The position numbers were made by a program, and so were the translations under genes. 64,000 bases of DNA from Christensenella sp. UBA4675 (GTDB taxonomy: Bacteria > Bacillota > Clostridia > Christensenellales > Borkfalkiaceae): the NCBI GenBank assembly GCA_002405165.1, contig DHLF01000004.1:62952-126951 (forward strand). Reading direction: 5' to 3'. Of this stretch, positions 1 through 7,098 are shown piece by piece. The notes beneath the pieces were generated by a model. The model saw nothing but the letters and a program-made list of their open reading frames with translations. It searched no databases and had not been told where the DNA came from. The first letter of the stretch is position 1. Every line of letters starts with the position of its first letter.

Positions 1-1
1 A

Positions 2-418
2 GCAAAACAAAGCGGTAATCTCGATAAGTATTGGAAGTGGAAACAAAACGACGGTTATATTCCGGCAGGTTCAATTATTTCAAATATTGAAAGTATGGCG
101 ATTTATTTGCAATTATATATGAATAATACCATCTCATATTTGCCGATGACTTATTCCAAAATAAAAGATATAAATGCTAACAAAGCAGTCTACAAAGCAA
201 TGAATATTCGTATGGACAGCGTAGGTATGACTTGGATGTTGGACAATAAAAACGATATTATTTGGCATAATGGCGCAACTACCGATTTCAACAGTTATAT
301 AGGGTTTAGTCAAGATAAAAAGCGTGGGGTTGTAATTTTAAGCAATTTGAACGCAAACGATAAAATTTCAATGACGGTAATCGGGGCAAAACTTTTGACG
401 GAACAGTTTGATTTATAA
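2..418 (+). CDS. Serine hydrolase of the beta-lactamase / penicillin-binding family, C-terminal part
   Basis: The gene is cut by the left edge; the frame is open from base 2 and about 138 residues remain. The tail has the typical end of class C beta-lactamase-like serine hydrolases: a D-G-Y-x-P-A-G-S-I-x-S segment, an M-A-x-Y-L helix, then W-H-N-G-A-T (the H-x-G motif that replaces KTG in this family) and G-V-V-I-L-S-N near the end. The nucleophile SxxK and the YxN motif would lie upstream and cannot be checked. Relatives cleave peptides or esters at the cell surface. The specific substrate is unknown. The ATG at 95 is internal and is not the true start. Confidence 0.8.
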   Translation, partial: AKQSGNLDKYWKWKQNDGYIPAGSIISNIESMAIYLQLYMNNTISYLPMTYSKIKDINANKAVYKAMNIRMDSVGMTWMLDNKNDIIWHNGATTDFNSYIGFSQDKKRGVVILSNLNANDKISMTVIGAKLLTEQFDL

Positions 419-497
419 AATTCGATTTACGTTACTAATGCTCCGCCATTAACCTGTCGTTCGGCTGAACATCGCTTGCAATTATTTTGTACAATTT

Positions 498-867
498 TTA
501 CGTTTTTTTAACCTGAAAGGTTACCGTTGGCGTGCCACCGTCCTCAACGTCCGACAAATTTACGTTTAACAATGAACCTAATAAAGTATAGTCGGAAGTT
601 TTTACACTGTTAAGAATAACGCCGTAGTCTGCGTCGAATGAAACGTTTGCGGTGTCTAGATTATCCGCAAGAACGCCTTTTGAATAGGTCTAGCCCGAAT
701 TGTTAGTAATTACGACGGTATAAAGTAAATATCCGTTCACATAAAGTAGCCTTTAACCCGTTTACTATCGTAGTACTTACCGAATTACCGGCAAAGGCAA
801 TAGGAACATTATCCGCCCCGTATAAACCGTTAAATTCGGTTAAGTTTGTAGTTATAGTATTTGCCAT
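498..867 (-). pseudogene. Decayed DUF11-like repeat protein
   Basis: Reading the minus strand from the ATG at 867 (behind an AGGAG-type site) gives about 45 good codons beginning M-A-N-T-I-T-T-N-L-T-E-F-N-G. A frameshift near 735-740 moves the coding sense to another frame, which continues V-N-G-Y-L-L-Y-T-V-V-I-T-N-N-S-G and then meets an in-frame TAG before resuming to the TAA at 498. The YTVVITNNSG segment and the closing V-x-D-G-G-T-x-T-V-T-F-Q-V pattern resemble the DUF11 / conserved-repeat surface domain of clostridial proteins. One frameshift plus one nonsense codon point to a recent pseudogene. Family assignment is from memory of the motif. Confidence 0.65.
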
Positions 868-991
868 ATTTTCTCCTATGCTTTAATAAATTAGGAATTT
901 TTTATAAAAACAAGCCTTTATTATATGAAAACAAGCAAATAGAGTTTAAAAATTAAATAGTTAAATTCCTAAAATAAGTTTTAATTTTGCG

Positions 992-1020
992 TTGACATTT
1001 TCATTTTTTGTTTATATAAT
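992..1020 (+). promoter_or_regulatory. Sigma-A-type promoter
   Basis: TTGACA at 992-997 and TATAAT at 1015-1020 are separated by exactly 17 bases. It drives the small membrane protein that starts at 1049. Confidence 0.85.
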
Positions 1021-1048
1021 AATCTTAGTAAAAAAAAGGAGTTTTATT

Positions 1049-1360
1049 ATGGCAACTAAAAAAAGTAATTCTTCAAAAAGCACTACTAAAAAAAGCGGTG
1101 GACCGGGTTTAAATAAGATTTCTATGTACACAATCATTGCCGTTGCGATTTTATACTGCATAAGCTTAATACTATCTTTATGCGGAACGAGTTTTAAAAT
1201 CGTAGGTGCGCTTCAAGGTTTAGCAACTGCTATAATGATTTGTATCGTTGCGATTCTTGCATGGAAATATTGCAGAAATAAGCAAACCGTTTGGAAAATT
1301 TTATACTTTATTTGTCTTTTAATTGTAATTGTCGGAATTATAATTCCTTTAATTAAATGA
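1049..1360 (+). CDS. Small membrane protein of unknown function
   Basis: The protein has 103 residues. The start at 1049 is chosen because AAGGAG lies just upstream and the longer reading frame would begin inside the promoter. The N-terminus is rich in Lys, Ser and Thr (about 22 residues) and is followed by three hydrophobic segments at roughly 24-45, 50-70 and 82-102, so a cytoplasmic basic tail with three membrane helices is likely. I recognise no domain. It is a single-gene unit with its own strong promoter and a clear terminator. Confidence 0.75.
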   Translation: MATKKSNSSKSTTKKSGGPGLNKISMYTIIAVAILYCISLILSLCGTSFKIVGALQGLATAIMICIVAILAWKYCRNKQTVWKILYFICLLIVIVGIIIPLIK

Positions 1361-1366
1361 CAAACT

Positions 1367-1398
1367 AAAAGGTTTCCGTTTTCGGAAACCTTTTTTTT
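1367..1398 (+). terminator. Rho-independent terminator, usable on both strands
   Basis: An 8-bp stem GGTTTCCG/CGGAAACC with a TTTT loop is followed by a run of T on the plus strand. A short T-run also follows it on the minus strand, so it may also end htpG transcripts. Confidence 0.85.
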
Positions 1399-1409
1399 GT
1401 AAGAACAAT

Positions 1410-1434
1410 GCGGTTTTCCGTAAAGGAAAACCGC
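1410..1434 (-). other. Hairpin in the htpG 3' region
   Basis: A perfect 10-bp inverted repeat GCGGTTTTCC/GGAAAACCGC with a 5-base loop lies just after the htpG stop. It lacks an adjacent T-run on the minus strand, so it may protect the transcript end rather than terminate alone. Confidence 0.5.
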
Positions 1435-1448
1435 ATACTCTTTTTAAA

Positions 1449-3308
1449 TTAAGCTAAAAGCTTACATACTTTATCTGAAAATTCGGTAGGATTTTCAGGA
1501 CTGATTCCTTCTATCAAATTAGCCAAAGTTAGTAACACTTGCGCGTATTCGTTTAATTTTTCTTTATCCGTTTCGTATAATGCTTTTATCTTTTTATAAA
1601 CGTCGTGATTATAATTTATTTCAAGAATTTTTTCCGCTTTAACGCTGTTATCGGAATTAGGCATACTTTGTAAAACTTTTTCCATTTCTACCGAAACCAT
1701 ACCTTCGCTAGATAAACATACAGCGTGATTCTTAAGCCTATTCGTAATTCTTACTTTTTTGACTTTTCCGTTTAAACATTCTCTAATATAATCGGCAATT
1801 TCTTTATCTTGTTCTTCTTCCGTTTCACTAAGACCTAAATCTCCGCTACATACGTTTTTAAATTCCTTATCGGAATATTTGCCCATCATTTTAAGCATAA
1901 ATTCGTCTACGTCGTCTTTCATACACAAAACTTCGTATCCGCTGTCTACCACTTTTTCTACTTGCGGTAAAAGTTTAATTGCGTCTACGCTTTTACCCGT
2001 TGCGTAATAAATATATTTTTGGTCGTCTTTCATTGCGTCGACGTATTCTTTTAAAGTAATAAGTTTATTCGCAATATATCCGTGATACAAAAGTAAATCC
2101 GCAAGAACGTCTTTTGCTTGACCGTAACTTTCGTAAATTCCGAATTTCAACTGCATTCCGAAACTTTCAAAAAATTTCTCGTAATCTTGTCTTGCGTTAT
2201 CTCTCATATTTTCTAATTCGGATTTTATTTTTTTCTCTAAATTTTTCCTTATTTGAACCAATTCCCTATTGTTTTGAATAGTTTCCCTAGAAACGTTTAA
2301 GTCTAGTTGCGCGTCTACCAAACCTTTTACAAATCCAAAATAATCGGGCAACAAATCTTTATTACATTCGCTGATTAAAACGCCGTTAGTATAAAGTTTA
2401 AGTCCCTTTTCATAACTTTTTGTGTAATAGTTAAAAGGAGCTTTCTGCGGGATAAACAATAAAGCTTTATATTCTAACAATCCTTCCGCACTTATGTGAA
2501 TAACCTTTAACGGATCTTGATAATCGTAGAAATTATCTTTATAAAAATTATCGTATTCTTCTTTGGTTATTTCGTTTTTAGGTCTTTTCCATAAAGGCTT
2601 CATGGAATTTATAATTTTTTCTTCTTTAACGGTTTTACCTTCTTCACCCTCTTTTCCCGCAGGAATATAACGGGAAACTTCCATTTTTATAGGATAAGCA
2701 ATATAATCGGAATATTTTTTTACTAATTCCGTCAACTCGTACTCATCCAAAAATTGAGAATATTTCTCTCCGTTTTCTTCATCTTTCTTTAAATAAAGGG
2801 TAATTTCCGTACCGTTAGACTGCTTTTCGGCTTCCTTAATATCGAAACCTTCCGCGCCCGAACTCGTCCACAAATACGCCTTATCACAGCCGTATGCCTT
2901 TGACAAAACTTCTACCTTGTCCGCAACCATAAACGCCGAATAAAAACCTACGCCGAATTGACCTATAACGTTAAGTTCTTCTTTGTTTTGCTCGTCCATT
3001 GCTTTTTTGAACTCGCCCGTTCCGCTTTTAGCTATTACGCCTAAATTGTTTTCTAATTCTTCCGCCGTCATACCTATTCCGTTATCGGAAATTTTTAGCG
3101 TTCTGTTTTCCTTATTTACTTCAATTTTAATTTCAAAATCGTCCCTTACTAGACCGCTTATATCCCCCGTTAAGCTTTTATAATAAAGCTTATCTATTGC
3201 GTCCGAACAGTTAGACAAAAGTTCCCTTAAAAAAATTTCTTTATTCGTGTAGATAGAATTTATCATCATATCCAACACTTTTTGAGATTCAGCTTTAAAT
3301 TTTTTCAT
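1449..3308 (-). CDS. htpG: Molecular chaperone HtpG (bacterial Hsp90)
   Basis: This 619-residue protein is an ATP-dependent dimeric chaperone of the cytoplasm. The GHKL ATPase motifs are clear: E-L-L-S-N-x-x-D-A-I-D-K-L near residue 29, D-N-G-I-G-M-T near 75, and G-Q-F-G-V-G-F-Y-S-A-F-M near 115. The middle and C-terminal dimerisation regions are present and the length is normal. The start has GAAGGTG upstream. The gene stands alone behind a strong promoter and a CIRCE operator, which implies HrcA repression. That is notable because htpG of Bacillus subtilis is not in the HrcA regulon. Confidence 0.97.
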   Translation of the reverse strand: MKKFKAESQKVLDMMINSIYTNKEIFLRELLSNCSDAIDKLYYKSLTGDISGLVRDDFEIKIEVNKENRTLKISDNGIGMTAEELENNLGVIAKSGTGEFKKAMDEQNKEELNVIGQFGVGFYSAFMVADKVEVLSKAYGCDKAYLWTSSGAEGFDIKEAEKQSNGTEITLYLKKDEENGEKYSQFLDEYELTELVKKYSDYIAYPIKMEVSRYIPAGKEGEEGKTVKEEKIINSMKPLWKRPKNEITKEEYDNFYKDNFYDYQDPLKVIHISAEGLLEYKALLFIPQKAPFNYYTKSYEKGLKLYTNGVLISECNKDLLPDYFGFVKGLVDAQLDLNVSRETIQNNRELVQIRKNLEKKIKSELENMRDNARQDYEKFFESFGMQLKFGIYESYGQAKDVLADLLLYHGYIANKLITLKEYVDAMKDDQKYIYYATGKSVDAIKLLPQVEKVVDSGYEVLCMKDDVDEFMLKMMGKYSDKEFKNVCSGDLGLSETEEEQDKEIADYIRECLNGKVKKVRITNRLKNHAVCLSSEGMVSVEMEKVLQSMPNSDNSVKAEKILEINYNHDVYKKIKALYETDKEKLNEYAQVLLTLANLIEGISPENPTEFSDKVCKLLA

Positions 3309-3347
3309 ATTTTTGCACCTTCGATATATTTTTTTAGATAAAAAAAG

Positions 3348-3374
3348 TTAGCACTCTTTTTAATCGACTGCTAA
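3348..3374 (-). promoter_or_regulatory. CIRCE operator (HrcA site)
   Basis: The sequence TTAGCACTC, nine bases, GACTGCTAA matches the CIRCE consensus (TTAGCACTC-N9-GAGTGCTAA) with one mismatch. It lies directly downstream of the htpG -10 element, over the expected transcription start, so bound HrcA would block htpG. Confidence 0.9.
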
Positions 3375-3375
3375 C

Positions 3376-3404
3376 ATAATATAACTATAAAAAATTTTTG
3401 TCAA
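3376..3404 (-). promoter_or_regulatory. htpG promoter
   Basis: On the minus strand TTGACA (3399-3404) and TATTAT (3376-3381) are spaced by 17 bases, immediately upstream of the CIRCE element. Confidence 0.85.
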
Positions 3405-3422
3405 TAGTTTTTTTAAGATTTT

Positions 3423-4538
3423 TTAAATTTTTAAATCTCCGTCCACTATCCAACCTTTTTTACGCATAAACTTGCCCGAAAAATAGCAAACGAGCGTAGG
3501 CAACACGAAAAATAAAGAAATAATGCCCGCCCACATAATAATTAAATCGCCGTTTAAAGCATTAGTTGCGTTTATCGTCCCGAAAATTCCGACAAATCCG
3601 CTAGTACCCATTCCGCCACCGGAAGCGTTACAATGAATTCTGAACACGCAAGTAGCCAAAGGACCTGCGATTGCGCTAGCGATAATAGGCGGAACGAAAA
3701 CCAAAGGCTTTTTCATAATATTAGGTATTTGCAACATACTCGTTCCCAATCCTTGCGAAACAAGACCGCCCCAGCCGTTTTCTCTAAACGACAAAACGGC
3801 AAATCCTACCATTTGGCACGCGCATCCGACAACTGCCGCGCCACCTGCAAGCAACATATATTCGCTTGTGTTTCCGCTTGCAACGGCAACCCAAATTGCT
3901 GCGGAACTGGTAGGCATTGTAAGAAGAATTCCCATAACTACGGAAATAACTATTCCCATAATAAACGGATTCCATTTAGTTGCAATTTCTATACCTTTTC
4001 CTAGTTTATTTATAAGCCAAATAAACGGATAAGCGACGTATAGACCGACAAACGCCGAAAAAATACAAGTTAAGGGAACTAACAAAATATCGAGTTTTGT
4101 TTTTCCCGCAACTAAATTTCCGACTTCTGCCGAAATTAAAGCGCAAACGTACGCGCCGATAGGATTACCCGGTAAACCTTTACTTATTAAAACCGAAACG
4201 TCCGCCATACTTCCGCCGTTAAAAGAAGAACCTAAAAGCTGTTCGCTGTAAGCTCCCATAAAACCCGCCACGGCACATGCAAACATAACCATTTTGTTAC
4301 ATTTTAAATAGTATGCAATTCCTACGCCTATTCCTGCGCCCATTAAAACCGACGCAACTTGACCGAGAAGTATTAAAAAATTACCTACCGCGTTAGGTGA
4401 GAAAATTTTATTTATAACGTCCGAACCGAGCGTTTTTACAATCGTTCCCGCAATAAGCGTTACAAACAATCCCTGCGCCATTCCCGTGAACGCGTCTATA
4501 AAATAACGCTTTGGCAAAGTTTTAAAGTAGTTTTTCAT
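3423..4538 (-). CDS. PTS system IIC-like membrane permease (PTS_EIIC_2 family)
   Basis: The 371-residue protein is almost entirely hydrophobic, with about ten membrane segments and Gly-rich loops such as G-A-G-I-G-V-G-I-A-Y-Y-L and C-N-A-S-G-G-G-M-G-T-S-G-F-V-G. This pattern is that of the stand-alone IIC-like family sometimes annotated as putative toxin regulators. No IIA, IIB or HPr gene lies nearby, so sugar phosphotransfer cannot be assumed and the substrate is unknown. The start is supported by AAAGGAG. It is a monocistronic unit. Confidence 0.8.
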   Translation of the reverse strand: MKNYFKTLPKRYFIDAFTGMAQGLFVTLIAGTIVKTLGSDVINKIFSPNAVGNFLILLGQVASVLMGAGIGVGIAYYLKCNKMVMFACAVAGFMGAYSEQLLGSSFNGGSMADVSVLISKGLPGNPIGAYVCALISAEVGNLVAGKTKLDILLVPLTCIFSAFVGLYVAYPFIWLINKLGKGIEIATKWNPFIMGIVISVVMGILLTMPTSSAAIWVAVASGNTSEYMLLAGGAAVVGCACQMVGFAVLSFRENGWGGLVSQGLGTSMLQIPNIMKKPLVFVPPIIASAIAGPLATCVFRIHCNASGGGMGTSGFVGIFGTINATNALNGDLIIMWAGIISLFFVLPTLVCYFSGKFMRKKGWIVDGDLKI

Positions 4539-4681
4539 TTTTTCTCCTTTACGTTAGACGAAAAAAAACTTTTCTACAAAAAATTTAAAACTTGAATTTT
4601 ATATTTTTCTTTTAAATAAATTTTGTAAAAAAATAACCTTTTTAATTTATTAGCTTTATTCGTCCTAATAGTCAGCTTTTG

Positions 4682-5374
4682 TTAAAAATTTATTTCGATT
4701 AGTTTATGATTAACTAAATCGCACGACGTAAGGTAATATTTTATACCGTTTTTTTCAACTAACAATTCCGCCTTACAGTCTTTACCGTGCAGATGCCCGT
4801 AAACTACCGCGTCGGCTTTATACTGTTCAAATAATTCCGTAAAAGGCGAGTCGTTTCTATTTAAATCGAACGGCGGATAGTGAATTAAACAAATAAGCTT
4901 GTCCCCTTGTTCTCTCTTTTTTTCGGCGTCTTTTAACGCTAAACGAAATCTCTCTACTTCCCTTAAAACAATTTTTTTGTCTTGTTCGTCGCTCATATTT
5001 TCAAGCGTCCACCCGCGAGAACCGCAAAAAACGTAATTGCCTATTTTTACCGAATCGTTTTGTAACGCGTAAAACTTATCTTTAAATGCGTTTCTTACTT
5101 TTCCTATACCGTTCCACCAATAGTCGTGGTTGCCTTTAATGATAATTTTTTTACCTTTTAAAAAAGCTACGCTATCTAAATCTTTAACGGCGTCTTCTAA
5201 TTTCATTGCCCAACTTAAATCGCCCGCAATTAGAACTATATCGTCGTCGCCGACTTTTTCTTGCCAGTCAGCTTTTATTTTTTCCATATATCCGTCCCAA
5301 CGTTTGCCGAAAACCTCCATAGGTTTAGTCCCGTCGGTAGATATATGTAAATCGCTTATTGCAAAAATTTTCAT
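4682..5374 (-). CDS. Metallophosphoesterase
   Basis: A 230-residue calcineurin-like phosphoesterase, probably cytoplasmic. The binuclear metal motifs run in order: S-D-L-H near residue 7, A-G-D-L-S-W near 50, G-N-H-D-Y-W-W near 81, H-Y-P-P-F near 165 and Y-G-H-L-H-G near 193. The family acts on phosphoesters of proteins, nucleotides or lipids, and the sequence does not show which. The gene has its own promoter at 5418-5446 and stands apart from its neighbours. Confidence 0.88.
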   Translation of the reverse strand: MKIFAISDLHISTDGTKPMEVFGKRWDGYMEKIKADWQEKVGDDDIVLIAGDLSWAMKLEDAVKDLDSVAFLKGKKIIIKGNHDYWWNGIGKVRNAFKDKFYALQNDSVKIGNYVFCGSRGWTLENMSDEQDKKIVLREVERFRLALKDAEKKREQGDKLICLIHYPPFDLNRNDSPFTELFEQYKADAVVYGHLHGKDCKAELLVEKNGIKYYLTSCDLVNHKLIEINF

Positions 5375-5417
5375 TTGGACTCCCGTTGTTTAGCTTTATT
5401 AAAGAGCTGTTTATGTT

Positions 5418-5446
5418 ATTTTATCATTTTTGATAAATATTGTCAA
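5418..5446 (-). promoter_or_regulatory. Promoter of the phosphoesterase gene
   Basis: TTGACA (5441-5446) and TAAAAT (5418-5423) are 17 bases apart on the minus strand. The -35 box overlaps the U-run of the preceding terminator. Confidence 0.75.
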
Positions 5447-5477
5447 AAAAATACGCTCTCCTTTTTAGAAGAGCGTA
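5445..5477 (-). terminator. Terminator after the 216-residue hypothetical gene
   Basis: The stem TACGCTCT/AGAGCGTA at 5452-5477 is followed on the minus strand by seven T. Confidence 0.8.
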
Positions 5478-5491
5478 AAAAACTATGGTTT

Positions 5492-6142
5492 TTATGTATT
5501 ATTATTGTTAGTTCCCGGATATAACGGCAGTTCGAAAAAGCCTGAACAAACTTCTTGCGAATATTCGTTACAAGGAGGAATTGTAGTGTATCCGTAAGAC
5601 GGAACTAAAAGTTCTGCGTCCATAACTATTTTTAAAATAATCGTAACGCAACAAGTTACGGAGAATTGATTTTCCGGAATATAAGTACCTTCGGGCGCAA
5701 CTAGGGATACTACCGCGTCTAGATTATAAGGAATTACGGAAGGTTCGGGTACGAAAAGTATTACGTCCTGTGTGAAAGTCGCAACGCCGTTTCCTATACC
5801 TTCTACACCGTTTGCGTCTGTGTAAATTACTTCTATGGGAATTCCTATTTGCGCTTGCACCCTTGCAAAAGACGGTCTGTCGGGAAGTCTTTCTATAGAA
5901 ACGTTAGTTAAATTTGCCGTTGTAGACGTACTTTTTGCCGAAACGAAAGTTAAAGGATAAACGGGGTTAGCGGGATAATTATCCGTTATGCTTATTAAAA
6001 CGTTATCCTCTTGTCCTTGTTTAAGGCAAGCGTCGAAAACTTTTTTTACTTGAATACATACTTTTTCGCAAAGCCCGTTTAACGGATTACCCGTAATCGG
6101 CCCGGGACTTCTATCCGATTGAAAATTTGAAAAAAATGACAT
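5492..6142 (-). CDS. Conserved clostridial protein of unknown function, possibly spore-surface
   Basis: A 216-residue protein with no signal peptide or membrane helix. It starts with a polar segment, then C-E-K-V-C-I-Q-V-K-K-V-F-D-A-C near residue 25, a beta-rich middle, an I-Y-T-D-A-N-G-V-E-G segment near 107, and C-C-V-T-I-I-L-K followed by E-L-L-V-P-S-Y-G-Y near 163-185, ending in a short Asn/Thr tail. I recall similar proteins from spore-forming clostridia, where a coat or exosporium role is suspected, but no experiment is known to me. The start has GAAGGAG upstream. The gene is monocistronic with its own terminator. Confidence 0.7.
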   Translation of the reverse strand: MSFFSNFQSDRSPGPITGNPLNGLCEKVCIQVKKVFDACLKQGQEDNVLISITDNYPANPVYPLTFVSAKSTSTTANLTNVSIERLPDRPSFARVQAQIGIPIEVIYTDANGVEGIGNGVATFTQDVILFVPEPSVIPYNLDAVVSLVAPEGTYIPENQFSVTCCVTIILKIVMDAELLVPSYGYTTIPPCNEYSQEVCSGFFELPLYPGTNNNNT

Positions 6143-6260
6143 TTTTTTTGCTCCTTCAATAAATTATATGCAATCGTTTAAAAGAAGGTTAATTTTTGCT
6201 AAAATTTATCGTTTAGTGTATTAACCTTATAATTATTTATATTTTTCTCATATTATATAT

Positions 6261-6929
6261 ATGAAGAAAATTTGCATATTACTGTGTTTTTTATTCGTTG
6301 GATACGTTTTTGCATTTAACGCCCAAAATCAAGTAATTAAAGCTGAAAGCAAAACCGTTTATTTAACGTTTGACGACGGACCCAGCCAAAACACGACAAA
6401 AATTTTGGAAATTTTAAAGAAAAATAAAATAAACGCCACGTTTTTTGTGATAGGACAAAATGCCGAAAATTACAAGGAACTTACAAAAAAAATAATAGCG
6501 TACGGAAATGAAATAGGTATTCATACTCAAACGCACGACTATAAAAAAATTTATAAAGACGAAAAAAGCTTATACGAAGATATTTTGGAATGTAAAAATA
6601 CACTTAAAAAAATATTGCCGAATTATACCGTTAAAGCGTATCGTTTTCCGGGCGGTTCTTTTAATTTAAGCGAAAAATTAAAAAAAGTACCGCAAGCATT
6701 TAACCTAACCTATTACGATTGGAACGCAAGTTGCAGAGATTGCGAATTAAAAGACTATACCCCGCAAGATTTAATAGATAGTTGCATAACGACAAGTTGC
6801 CACAAAAACAAAATAATACTTTTAATGCACGACGCGCCTAATAAATATCGTTCCGTAACCGCCTTGCAAGGAATTATTGATTACTATAAAAACTCAGGGT
6901 ACGTTTTTAAAAAAATTTCGGAAAAATAA
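6261..6929 (+). CDS. Secreted polysaccharide deacetylase (NodB fold)
   Basis: The 222-residue protein has a signal peptide or N-terminal anchor (about 1-27), then a NodB domain. Motif 1 is T-F-D-D-G-P-S near residue 37, motif 2 is H-T-Q-T-H-D near 88, motif 3 is Y-R-F-P-G-G-S near 127, and L-L-M-H-D-A-P is near 195. The family removes N- or O-acetyl groups from peptidoglycan or other cell-wall glycans. No strong Shine-Dalgarno site precedes the ATG, and a TATTAT box lies only four bases upstream, so translation initiation may be weak or leaderless. Confidence 0.88.
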   Translation: MKKICILLCFLFVGYVFAFNAQNQVIKAESKTVYLTFDDGPSQNTTKILEILKKNKINATFFVIGQNAENYKELTKKIIAYGNEIGIHTQTHDYKKIYKDEKSLYEDILECKNTLKKILPNYTVKAYRFPGGSFNLSEKLKKVPQAFNLTYYDWNASCRDCELKDYTPQDLIDSCITTSCHKNKIILLMHDAPNKYRSVTALQGIIDYYKNSGYVFKKISEK

Positions 6930-6980
6930 TATAATTTATAGCTTTTAAATTTTACTAAATCATTTTAAATTTCATAAAAA

Positions 6981-7004
6981 AAACGCCGTAGAGAAACGGC
7001 ATTT
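6981..7004 (-). terminator. Terminator between convergent genes
   Basis: The stem GCCGT/ACGGC with flanking A/T pairs has a T-run on the minus strand, so it most likely ends the alpha-galactosidase transcript. It may also serve the deacetylase. Confidence 0.65.
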
Positions 7005-7098
7005 AATTTTATTTATTTTATTTTTAAAAAACTAAAATTATTTAATAATATTAGTTTATTTTATCTTTGTAAAATCTAAAATTTTTAGATAAAATACA

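Noticed and set aside
3633..4004. 123-codon open frame antisense to the PTS IIC-like gene
   Set aside because: Low-complexity composition mirroring the membrane protein codons on the other strand; no ribosome-binding site.
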